Assembly: GCA_029215795.1 (NCBI GenBank)
Contig: JARDYH010000006.1
Location: forward strand, 29,527,501 to 29,591,500
Length of the DNA stretch: 64,000 bases
From: Anniella stebbinsi
Taxonomy: Eukaryota; Chordata; Lepidosauria; Squamata; Anniellidae
Direction: 5' to 3'
Shown: positions 1 to 11,592 of the stretch, one piece after another
Position numbering within the stretch: the first letter of the stretch is position 1
Layout of the letters: the number at the start of each line of letters is the position of its first letter
The notes under the pieces: generated by a model
Seen by the model: only the letters and a program-made list of their open reading frames with translations
What the model was told of the DNA's origin: nothing
The model's database searches: none
Translations under genes and position numbers: made by a program

Positions 1-143
1 GCTTTAACCATGGTGACTATGGCAAAAAGCCTTATTCAGCATGATTAAAGCCATGATTTCAGGTGTCTTCTGAACGCGGCCCAGCTTTCTGGCTTAACCA
101 CCATGGTTAAAGCCGTGATTTAAGGTATCTTCTGAATTGGGCC
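1..143. mobile_element. Harbinger-like foldback (taaccatgg type), left part cut by window
   Basis: Repeated ttaaccatggt and taaagcc words, with a right end cttctgaattgggcc whose reverse is GGCCCAATTCAGAAG. Confidence 0.5.
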
Positions 144-1748
144 AGTGAGAGTTACTTCCAAGTCAAAATGTGTAGGATTGGGCTCTGCTCATGTCAATAG
201 ATTTTTTTTTGTCTGGAGAGTAATAAATGTTCATCTCTTTGGTCAAAGTATGTTGGCTTTTTAAGACTTTCCAGATGCAAGTAAATAAATAAAATGATTT
301 CCTACCTTCTTTCTGTCTTAGTCTCTTGCATTCCCCCCAAAATTATATTTAAAAGGTTAGGGGAGCCATTGGAGTGGCATCTGATATGGTGCAGGAAGCT
401 GTTATTAGAAGAAAAAGAATAGCAAAGCTTGCATACGTGCATGGAAGCACTTTAGGCATGCACACAGGGCTCTGGAGATAACTGTCACTGTACTTTGTGT
501 CCCCAGTCTATGCCCATATTGCATACCTGTTTATCAAAAAATGTTCAGTGTAACATAGGTCCAGTTCTAGAAACGTTTAAGCTGTACTCTGTTGAAATCA
601 GTGTATCAGTCCTGTAAAGACACGTTAGGGATATTCACATGCACTACTTGCTTACTCATACTTGATGGCTTGTAGTTCTATGTGTGAAGTCACTCATGAT
701 ATGAGGGATCTATCTGCAGAATGTGACCTATGCTAGTACAGTTGCACATACAAGGAACCACAATGCTACAGTCCTCAAGTGATAAACGATTGTGGGTGAA
801 TTAGCTCTAAGAGACACTGGTGGGCTATATAGCGCCCTGAAAACTTCCACTACCATTCTGTGCCTTTCAGATCTGGGATGTCTCATTGCAGCATTGATCC
901 TCTGCTTGCCAATATACAAGCATTGACATCATCCCAAGGGAGGACTTAAGGAACTGCAAAATTCCCTGAGACAGCTTGCATTACATTTCGCAGGCATTAA
1001 AAAAACACGCTGTGCTGCAAATCCCAAAAGTTTGGGAGATACTAGTGCCACGTGGTCTGTCTCATAGTGATTTTTGGTTTGTCTTGGACTGACAAGGTGA
1101 TGACTTTAGTGTTCAATGTGAAGGAAACATTCAATTATGCATTTCGTTTGCAATGCCAGAGGACCATGTGGTGATGCCACCATCACCAGCATAGAGATGT
1201 GAAGGCCTGGAAAAATAAACCCAGGAAAATATGGGGGGGGGGGAGGTTTTTTCAAGGACTGTTTTTGTTTTTCTGGGGTGAGGGAATGAAAAATTGAACA
1301 ACGTCGGATTATGAAATATTTTCTTTTAGAATTGAAGACAAGGTATTTATATATGGTTACCAAGTCTTTACTCTCCCCCACACACCCGTTGATTTCTAAA
1401 AACTAAGTAATAAGACTTTCATAGAAAGACTATAGATGTAAAATATTTGGAGATAATGAAGCCATGGGGAAGAATGCTTTTTAATCCTCTCTGTAGATTC
1501 TCAGCATAGTTATTTCTTCCATTTCTCATTAAAGTTATTGATCCAATATGTCTTTTACTGATAGACATTTTGGGATGTTCCAAGTCATGCTCAGTTTCTC
1601 AACACATAAATAAGGTCACCATTTCATAGCATGGAAGAAAATGTACATTCTTGACAGTTTGGATTTTGTTTTGCCTCCAGTTCTATCTGCTTCTTCTGGC
1701 TTCTAGGATGATTAAAATGTTTCAGGGGTAACAATAACAATAACTACA
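144..1748. other. Intronic, nothing recognised
   Basis: AT-rich EXOC2 intron sequence with an 11-nt G run at 1233-1243. The short open frames here lack any family signature. Confidence 0.6.
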
Positions 1749-3783
1749 ATAATAATAATAAATTTTATTTCTTACCCGCCTCTCCCTCTGGATCGAGGCG
1801 GGGAACAACATTAAAAGCAAATGATATAAAATACATAAAACTGATTAAAAACATATAAAAACTAATACCTTATTAAAATACCAATAAAACTCTTAAAATT
1901 TGACTGGGGAGGCCTGCCAGAAGAGATCACTTATTATAGCTTTCTTAAAATCCGGAAGACTGTTAAGTTGGAGAATCTCTCCTGGCAGCCCATTCCACAG
2001 TCTGGGAGCGGCAGAAGAGAAGGTCCTCTGGGTAACGGTTGTCAGCCTAGATTTCACTGACTGAACTAGGTTCTTCCCAGAGGACCTGAGTGTGTGGGGT
2101 GGATTGTACAGGAGAAGGCTACCCCACAGGTAACCTGGACCCAAACAAACCATGTAGAACTTTAAAGGTAATGACCAACGCTTTGTACTTCACCCGGAAA
2201 AGTAATTGGCAGCCAGTGGAGTGATTTTAAAACTGGTGTAATATGGTCACCCCTAGATGTTCCGGTGACCAACCTGGCTGCCATATTTTGAATTAGTTGA
2301 AATTTCCGGACTAGGCACAGAGGCAGCCCTATGTACAGCGCATTGCAGAAGTCGAGCCTCGAAGTTACCAGCGTGTGCACTACCGTCTTTAGGTCTTCCA
2401 ACTCTAGGAAGGAGCGCAGCTGACGTATCAGCCGAAGCTGATAGTAGGCACTCCTGGCCGTCGCATCAATCTGAGCTGTCATTTGGAGTGACGGATCCAG
2501 GAGTACCCCCAAGCCGCGAACACAATCTTTCAGGGGGTGTGTGTAACCCCATCCAGGACTGGTTGACACACCTCCAGACCCAGGTTGGGGCCTTTGACAG
2601 CGAGCACCTCCGTCTTGTCTGGATTCAGCTTCAGTTTGTTTTTCCTCATCCAGCCCATTACCGCCTCCAAGCATTCATTCAGAGGAGACACACTATCCTT
2701 AGCTGACACTGTTGTCAAAGGCATAGAGAAATATATTTGGGTGTCATCAACATACTTATAGCACCGCACCCCATGCCTCCGGATGATCTCTCCCAGCAGT
2801 TTCATGTAGATGTTAAACAGCACTGGGGAGAGGATGGTGCTTTGTGGTACACCATACAACAGCTCCTTCTTTGAGGAGCAACTATCCCTAAGCATCACCA
2901 TCTGGAACCTGCCCAAGAGGTAGGACCGGAACCACTGAAGCACAGTGCCCCCAATTCTCAATCCCTCAGGCATTCCAGAAGGATACCATGGTTAATGGTA
3001 TCGAAAGCCGCTGAGAGATCCAGAAGTACCAGCAGGGACACAGTCCCCCTGTCAATACTCAAGCGTAGATCATCCACTGAGGTGACCATAGCTGTCTCAA
3101 CTCCGTATCCAGCCCTGAAGCCGGTTTGAAATGGGTCTAAAAAATGTGTATCATCCAAAACTGCTTGGAGTTGGAAGGCAACTGCCTTCTCGATCACCTT
3201 GCCCAGAAACGGAAGATTTGATACTGGTCTGTAGTTGCCAAGGTCCAGGGGGTCCAGGGAGGGCATTTTTAGAAGCAGCCATACCACCGCTTCTTTTAAG
3301 CATGATGGAAAACTCCCCTGCCTGAGAGATGCATTAATAATATGTTATAGTTGTAGTCTAATTGCATCTCCTCCCTGGGCGGCCAGCCAAGAAGGACAGA
3401 GATCAAGAGAGCAAGCTGGCCGCCTCACGTCCAAGCAGCTTGTCCACATCCTCGGTACTCACCAACTGAAACTGATCCAGTATAATTCTACTTATGGAGT
3501 TGCTGGACACTCCATTGTCAGCTTCTGCTATAATGACATCATCTAAGTCGGCTCTTATCCAAGAAATTTTATCTGTGAAATGATTGTTGAAGACATCACA
3601 ACAAACTACCGAAGGCTCTAAGATCGGGTTCAGTGGGAAGGTGCCTGAATTAGACCCCTCACCACCCTGAACAGTTCTGCTGGATGTGAATTTGCAGACG
3701 CAATGCGTGCAGAGAAGAAAGCTTTCTTCACAGCATGTATTGCCACCCCATAGGAACAGAGATGTTCTCTATGTCATGTCTTG
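1749..3783 (-). mobile_element. L2-type LINE, 5'-truncated, RT remnant
   Basis: Read on the - strand, this is the 3' half of a non-LTR retrotransposon ending in an (AAT)n tail at 1749-1761. Broken frames encode reverse transcriptase pieces: a finger/palm region with SNLPFLGKVIEK and DLSAAFDTINH, the catalytic palm with GVPQ and YVDDTQIYF (Val for Ala in the usual YADD), a thumb with RKNKLKLNPDKTEVL, and the C-terminal SAAPRLWNGLPGE segment. Frame breaks at about 2160, 2530 and 2960 make it inactive. The clade call (L2/CR1 group) comes from these motifs and from its similarity to the copies at 16557 and 44604. It lies in the EXOC2 intron, antisense to the gene. Confidence 0.85.
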
Positions 3784-4440
3784 TTGGATATAATTTATTT
3801 TTATTTATTTATTTTATTACATTTGTATACCGCCCCATAGCCGAAGCTCTCTGGGCGGTTCACATAAGATTAAAACAATTAAAAACAATATACAAAAATT
3901 AAAACAGCAAAAACATACAATATACATACACATTTAAAACCACTATAATAACTTTAAAAAGCTATAAGCCTAAAATCAAAACATACCCAGGCTCATCAGA
4001 TATTGCTAAATGCCTGGGAGAAGTTTTCTGCCATCAGCGCTCCAGTCATCATCCTTCCCGCTTCAACTCCCTGAGATCTGTATACCAGGGTGCCCAGTTA
4101 GAAGCGGGTCGGAGAGGACATTTGGGGGCGATCGTGTCGATAGCCCTATTTAGGTCTTGATTCCATCTATTGACCAGGGCTTCTACAGGATCGTCGGACG
4201 ATACAAGCCATAGAACCCCCTAAGGCTTTCTGGAATCCAAAAGAATCCACCAGCCTTCGAGGGCGGAACATCTTAATAGGTCCTCCACCCTTGCAGGGGT
4301 GGGTGGTAGCCGTGATACTAACCCTGACCAGAAAATGGTCTGTCCATGATAATGCAGAAGTATTTATCACCTCCACCCACAGATCTGTCTGTTTGGAACA
4401 GAAAACAGCGTCGAGGCTACGTCCTGAAGTTCCACCTGGT
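3784..4440 (-). mobile_element. Internally deleted L2-type LINE: endonuclease end joined to 3' tail
   Basis: The left part (3790-4015) is a second LINE 3' end with a TTTA-rich tail and the ACCGCCC...GGGCGGT hairpin. The right part (about 4030-4440) reads on the - strand as the end of an endonuclease-like domain (LSWTDHFLVR at the centre, then LVDSFGFQKAL after a frame break). In an intact LINE roughly 2 kb of reverse transcriptase would lie between the two, and it is missing. It abuts the 5' edge of the 1749-3783 copy, which has a different 3' end type. Confidence 0.6.
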
Positions 4441-4649
4441 CATAAACTTGGAATCTAAAATATGTTATGTATAACTTGATTTGCTCATGAAATTAATCAC
4501 ATTTGGTATTTTAAATTTTAAAAGTATAGTTTATTCACACAATTACAAGTTTATGGAATTTGCTTGTTTAAAGTTTTCAAATATAATGGTAATTTTATGA
4601 GAACCCATGTTGTATATCATAAAACTTTAGGAATAGAAAGGCTGCTTTA

Positions 4650-4800
4650 TGTTCCTAAAGGAGCTCTCCACAACCTGGTTCCCTGCAGAAGTTTTGGGCT
4701 ACAAATGGCCATCCTGACCATTGACCATCTGCCTGAAGCTGATAGGATCTGAAGTCCAAAATATCTGGGGGTCACCAGCTTGGGGAAGACTGTCCTAAAG
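4650..4800. repeat. Decayed hAT-type foldback element
   Basis: The left part (ctccacaacctggttccc) and the right part (ctgggggtcaccagcttggg) are worn versions of the inverted ends seen better at 43310-43444 and 58922-59063. Confidence 0.45.
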
Positions 4801-7800
4801 CATCCAAGTGACTTGAGATCTGTAAAGAGTGCTTAAAAATAAGCATGGTTTTTTAATATTATTTTCCACAAAATTCCCATTTTATTCCAGAAAAAAAAAG
4901 GGCGGCAACAGTTTTTTCTATGGTTTCAATATTTACACCAGCGTCGTAAGATACAGGCTGCATATTTTATGCACAACATAAAATGGCATGCTATTAATGG
5001 GTCTATTTTCAAACAGAAAAATATTAATTATATATAAAAAATCAAATCCTTGTAGATTCCAAAGCTTGGAGATCTTAAAGAACGAAAAACTATTTACTAC
5101 TTGAACTGTCTTCTGGAGGACCTTTTTTAAGCTAGGTTCTTTAACTGTTTTTTTATAGAAATAATGCAGTGATAGTTAGGCTGTGGTCTCTGAGAAACAT
5201 TTGGATATTGTTTGCTGATACGCCAAACCTTTTCATTAAATAACAAAGAGCATAGTCTCCTTATTCTGAAATTTAATATTTATTAACCTTCAAGTAGCCT
5301 TTGAAGATTTAAGGGTTTACGTGGCCCCCCCAAATAAATGGTAAAATCCTATAAATATGTGTCAGTAGGAGAAAGAGATTTTGTTACCCTCGCGCCTTTT
5401 GATACTTATCATGGCTGTTGAGCAATCCCACTTTTAATTCATCATAGATGCTACAGATTTTCCTCACTGCTCCTAGACACTTGTGGGGACTGAGTTTTTC
5501 TTTTCATGTTTTCAGAAGTTTTGCATAGATTTTGTTTTTGTTCTAAAGTGCTGTTTTAAAATTCCAAAGGCCGAAACATTGTATACAGAGTGTGAATGTT
5601 AATTAGCCAAGGATAAATTCTAGAAACGTTTTCCAGTTACTCTGTTGCAAGAACAACAGAAACTCTCCACTTCATGCGTCTGATCTGAGTAGCATTTGCC
5701 TGCAAAAGCTCATGCCTCATTGAATGCAGTCGTTCCTTGCAAAATTGCCACATACACACGCACACACACCATTTTTACTTATAAGAAGCTTTTAAATCCA
5801 GGTACAAAACTGGGGGCAACAGGGTACCAATGCGGTAGAGATAATGGAAAACAGAATAGGGCTGAAAGTTCTCATGCATGTAGTTCAATAGATGTCCTTG
5901 GGAGAGACCATATTAATATTTTGGTGAGTAATAAGCTGAGTACGTTCCTTTGGTAAGGCGGTTGTCTACACGGAGTTTTTATTACATTTATTATTTACAA
6001 AGTAGCTAAAATTTATTAAGCATTGTGCACAAATTAAAAACAAAACTATTCCTGTCTTCAGGCTTGCAGTCTCAAAGGCATGGTCCAAAAGGCAAAAAGA
6101 TGGGGAGGGAAGATGAAAACAAGCAAACTCCAGTACTTGCTTTTAAAGTTGGGTAGTTCTTGTGTTTACCAGCTCAAATGTAAACAGTTTAGGGAGGGGA
6201 GGAATAAATGGCAGCTGGAATGGATGAAGTGGGCCTGCTGACCCATCTCTCCCTCTGCTGCATTCAGGTGAAATGGCTGCTAACAGATGTCAGCTGAAGG
6301 AGGGGAATGGCAGCTGGTCAATTGCCCTGGCAGATTTACCCAGTGAATCTAATCATGGGCTTCACGCTGCGAAGGAAGGGGTCTGGTTTTGTTTCACCTT
6401 TGACATGACAAATTTGATGTGTGTGTTTTCCGTGATGATATTTGTCCCAGATTCTCTTTTACTGTAGTGCACACATTGGTGTGGCCACAGGACCTCTATA
6501 ACTCTAGGTGTTGCATAGAGATTTAGAATGAAGTCTTTGAATAAGATGTGTTCTTGGTCTGTCAGGCAAGATGCCTTGAAGTTCCAGTGGGAGGGATGGT
6601 GAGGCTAGTTCGTTTAACCGTATGTGCAACAGGGCACCCTGTACTTTGCACACGTTCCATCTACTATTTGAATTGAATGGATAGATTATTGGGCTTTGAT
6701 AGTGTCAAATGCCAGCATGTAATATCCTTAAAAGTTAAGCTTTGAAGCTTTGAGAGGATATTATCCCCTCCATGTAGATCTGTGAGTGTCCTCAAGTCAG
6801 CCTCCCCATACATCTTCAGTGCTTCAGAGAAATTCCATTTGGACTTACTGATGCTTTTTCATTAATTAAGATTGATAAATGTGTTTAAAGCTGAAAGAAC
6901 ATTTAAACCTCTGCTGTACCTAACTCAAAGAACTGTGGAGGAAGGAGACGAGTGCACTCTACACTAGGGAACAAGAGTGTCTTAAGTGAAATATGGAACA
7001 AATGACCTGTATCTACACTTTTTAGCATTTCTATTGCACTTTTTAGTTGTACTGTGTCTTGCCCTCCCAACAGCCCTGTGAGGTAGGCCACTGTGATTTT
7101 CATTTTAAAGATTGAGAGCAACATGAGAGATAGTGACTTGCCTAAGGCCACACACATCTAAGGCCATGTACCCACACAGAAGGAGTACCATAGGGGGGGG
7201 GGGACTAGAGACTCTCTGGAGTGAAGGCAGTTCTTGGTTAGGCTTGGCACAAGAATAACTGAGAACGAGGTGTTTTGCTCAGGTCTCCCAGGGATCCAGT
7301 TTGCCCTGCTTTGAATGAGGGCCAGCTGGTAAATATGGGCCCTGATGACTCATGGCTACGTGGAGCAGTGGTGCCACTGTAACAGTACATATGCAGCACA
7401 GTTTAGTTGTGGTATGCTAATGGCACAGGACTAGCCAGCTCAGCATCTGCAAAAGGGGATGGGCCCAGTATCCAACACCTTAGTGTGCATATATGAGGTT
7501 TCTTACAACGTAAGCACACTTATAGTGGCCCAAGATGCCAAGCCCCAGGGAATTAGACTTGGCTGACTAACTTCTCCGAGTCCAGGATCAGTAGTTGTTC
7601 AGACAGTGGAATTCTGTTAGTCCTTCCAACAAATACTAGGCTTAGCCCACATAACACAAAGGGATGCAAAAGGTGAGCAAGAAAGAAGGCAGAAAATAAT
7701 CTTTGCTTTTACGGAGGGGAAGTGCTTGCTTGGAATTTTATTTCTTGCTTTCATTATGTGTGCATTTTAAAGTGAAATAAGACTGGCTGCTTTACCTGTC

Positions 7801-7849
7801 TCCATAAGAATAAAATGTGGTATGAGTACATAACCACTCATCCTATTAA
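4801..7849. other. Intronic, nothing recognised
   Basis: AT-rich, with an 11-nt G run at 7193-7203. No repeat family or exon was recognised. Confidence 0.55.
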
Positions 7850-8015
7850 CATTTTTTAAATATTATAAACTGTGCCTTTATCCCAAAAGGTGATGTACAT
7901 CAAATTTCAGGACAGCGTACATAAAATGACATTAAAAATATAATACAATACAATAAAAGCAACCTAAAACTGAGACATCAAAAAGTAAAATTGAGAGGCA
8001 TAAAACTATTTCAGC
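7850..8015 (-). mobile_element. Worn LINE 3'-tail remnant
   Basis: Pattern of the LINE tails elsewhere: a T-rich start, a degraded hairpin zone (tgcctttatcccaaaaggtgatgtacatc), then A-rich text with repeated aaaat/acaata words. No coding remains. Confidence 0.35.
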
Positions 8016-8574
8016 CATCTAAAAAGGTACATTTTTGGAATCTAAAAATGTATACTAATTGAATGTTTGTTTTAAAAAGCCTGTGCAAATAAGTCTTTCA
8101 CCTGACCCTGAAAAAGTATATTAGTACCAGGCATGTTTCCTGTGAGTGGTTGAAAGTGATATGACAATAAAACATTGCTGCATGTAATGGTCATACATTT
8201 ATTTGTTCCACTATTGATTCTGGTCAAACAGGCTTTAAAGGTGTTGCAGTGCTGCAAAACCTGATTGACCAGAGACGATAGTAGGATAAAAAGGGATGAC
8301 TACACTGTAGACAATTACAGCTACCATCCTACCACCTTCATTCAGCCCTCTTAGAAACTATAATATGTGTTCAGCCACAATTTGCTTACACAATCCCCTA
8401 AACAAGCGGTCTGGGTTCAGACAACAGGCTCAGCAACATTTGAAGGTAAAAGTAGAAGTAGAAATTTGAAGGTAAAAGTAGAAATAGCTGCAGACAGTGC
8501 ATGCATTCTCTTCCACTCATCCCCAACAGCCCATGGGTTATTTAATCCATGGGCTGCCGTGTCATGTGAGCCTA

Positions 8575-8700
8575 GTTAATCTCTCTTGGTTTAACATGCA
8601 TCACAGAGTTATTGTGAGGATAAAATGGGGCAGGAAGAACCATGAACAGCACCCTTAGCTCCTTAGAAAAAGGGTGGGACGTAAATGTAATTAAATTAGA
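8575..8700 (+). mobile_element. SINE 3' part (tRNA-derived, squamate type)
   Basis: Carries the cacagagttattgtgaggat block and the ggtgggacgtaaatg tail shared with the fuller SINE at 39443-39625. The tRNA-like head is missing. Confidence 0.45.
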
Positions 8701-10809
8701 AGCAATTCATCTGCAACAAATTGCAAAGTGCTAGTTATAGGAGTACAAAGCAAATGAAATAAACTGAGCCATAAATGCCTACTTTCCATAGCCATAGGGA
8801 AAATCATTATTGAGCATTCCCTGATAACTGTTGGGTTTAGTGGTACAGAACTTATGACTGGCCTCAGCATTGCTCCATTAGAGCTTTGGATCACTCTGGA
8901 TGGGAAGCACTAAAGTTAGCGCTCAGTTTGGAGTTATCCAAAAACAAAATAAACTTTTTAGATTGAGCCTTTGGATTTAAAACCACTGATTCAGTAGAGT
9001 CCCACTATGATGCAGCTTGTCCTTTCCTACATTAAAGCTCTCTCAGGCACAGTTCAGTTTACAAAATTGGGTTCACCAACAAGGTAAACTATGAAAATAG
9101 TTTATTGGCGGGCAACAGGAAGAGAGCTAGGTTCTTGGTTTTCACCCCTAACATGTTCCTTTAGTAGCTTTCAGCTTAAGAGTTTTCCAGTGCATAATTT
9201 TCGGGTGAAGTTTTAGGTTAAAAAACCACCACCAGCAACCAAAATTGGCTGACGGGCTGAATGTAAACTTCAGTCTGGAGCCAAGCTGTAATTCGGTAGC
9301 AGGGCCATTTTAATAGCAAACATTTCATTATTTTAAAATTTCTCTACACTGTGCTTAGCAATTTCAATTTAATGAAACACTTCACAATTTTATTAATGTT
9401 TGGATGAGCTTAGAGCTCTGGACTTGTTTCATAGCTTGGAGCGATTCAAAATTATTAAACCCCTAACTTTGAACTGTGAAAAATCTTCAGCTTTCCAGTT
9501 CTTTACTTCATTCATAAGTTTAGATAAGTTCCAAATGTTGAATTTTGAGCCGAGTGCCATGGCTCATACTGAAACATGAAACACTTTACATTATGCTGTT
9601 CTCCAAATATATAAGATGATGGTTCATTTTGGTGATAGTTTTTTTTTAATTGAAAATGAAGGTTTATGAAATGCTAAGAACACTTTGAAGTGTTGAAGAA
9701 AAAACATTGTAGTCTTCATCTAAGCAATTTAAATGTGTAGCAACTTCAAAGTCATTTTTACACGTATTGTGTAAAAGAGTCCATTTTTATCACAGTAAAT
9801 CAGTTCGCCAAAACTGCAGTTTTGTCAATTACATTCTGGTATTTAGTTCATTGTTTGCTTCTCTTGTGCTTCCCATTAAAATCCTCATCCAAACTGAGAT
9901 ATTTCCTTTCCCGAAAGCATAATATTTTTGAACATGGAGTTTATTCTTTTATCTTAGATCCTATCTTTTATTGTTCACTGCTTCAGAATCTGTCTAGATG
10001 TGGAGCAATATATAAACATTGAAAGAAATAAAAATAATATTTGAACACCCAGGAACAAATTTTGACTGGTTACCATAAATGTATACTTTATTCTGTGCAA
10101 CATTCTTGAGAAAGGAATGGGTATTAGCACTTGATTGCAAAGCCCAAATTACTAATCCAAAAAACAAATACAAAGAAAAGTGGGCTAGTTCATACATGAA
10201 TCACTGTGGCTTTTGTGCTCCCATGCCCTATTTCACTGGATATACACACGTATACATGGCTACCCCTGAGCTGCTGCGATTGCATGAATATCTGTAATCC
10301 CACATAGCCAAATGTGAAAAGAAAGTATGCGCATATGGCTATCTGCATCTGATGAAGGCATTGGGCACATGCACATTGCATTATGCATGCAATGTTGCAT
10401 CTTTCATACTTGTGCATACATTTTTCTGAGATGGAAGGATAGTAGGAATTGGCCCTTTGCTCATGTATATGCCTATGTCATGTATTGCACAATGGGCAGC
10501 ATATTTGCCAGTATACGTACGGGGTTCACATTTAGACCAGCAAACCTTTATGCAATGAAAAGGTATCCTCAGAACTGTTTGAATTGTCCACCTCAACAAA
10601 TCCAGTACCAATCCATTGATCCAGTTGATATAGTTCATTGTATCCTCTCACCTTCTCCATGAAGCTCAGGCTTATCCCATTTTATCCATTTAGGCTGAGA
10701 AATAACAGCTTGATCAAGCCCGTAGCTTTGTGGTGAACTAAACCTAGGCCTTCCCATAAAAATAGAAATGCAACAATATAAACTAATACACTTTGGTCTT
10801 ATTTTGGTT

Positions 10810-10920
10810 ATTGTTAAAATGTGTTTATTTATTTTTAAAAAAATTACATCCCAGCTTTCCATTTAAATCCATGTTCATGGTGGCTAACATCAAAATATAA
10901 AATCAATGCAAATCAAAGCA
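10810..10920 (-). mobile_element. Worn LINE 3'-tail remnant
   Basis: tttatttatttttaaaa followed by a decayed hairpin region and A-rich sequence, like the LINE tails at 3790 and 16557. Heavily diverged. Confidence 0.3.
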
Positions 10921-11508
10921 GTTCACAGCAGGATAATCAGAAATGGCCTGTGTAAACGATTGTGTTGCCTTGATGCTTAAAAGATGTCAGTGAAGGCACC
11001 TGGCAAATATCCCTGCAGAGTCCATTCCGCAAAACAAGGGGCACATCTATACTTGATTTCTGAATGAGCAATTTGATAACTGGAGAGAAGGTTCATGTAG
11101 ATGATCGAAGATCAGGTTATGACTGGCGACCTGAAGGAGAAGTAGCTAGCCAGTCAGGGCCGCAGATGGCCCATCTTTCAACTATTCATACAGACTCCCA
11201 TCTCATTGACTTCGCTGTCGAGGAATGCTCTTTCAAGTCAGCAGAAGCGACCCTTGTTCTATTGAGCTCTCTTTGAAGCCCTGCAGAGCTTTGGGATGCA
11301 GCATGTTTTTCATGTTTTCAACTATTGCCTCCACAAACCTAGGAGCTAGAAACTTGTTGGTTCTTAACCCAAATTCTGCTCCAAAACCAGTAATGAATCT
11401 TAGTGTAATTTTCAGATGATGCACCACCAAGATTATTTGTTTAGCATAGATACTTGACCTTAATGATTTTGTTATAACTTGATTCGTTAAAATGAGAAAG
11501 AGCAGTGC

Positions 11509-11592
11509 CTTAAATAATTGTTGAATAAGCCACTAGTAGATTGTCTGCAAAGCAGCAGACAAGCTACTAGTGCTTATTCAATAATTGTTTAG
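11509..11592. repeat. 84-bp near-perfect palindrome
   Basis: Arms 11509-11548 and 11554-11592 match at about 35 positions with one single-base gap and a 5-nt centre. The core ACTAGTAG...CTACTAGT is easily seen. It is probably a foldback DNA transposon, in the EXOC2 intron. Confidence 0.7.

Noticed and set aside
10079..10662. Overlapping frames on both strands suggesting a gene
   Set aside because: They stem from palindromic catgca/gcatat-rich sequence; no domain or splice pattern is seen.
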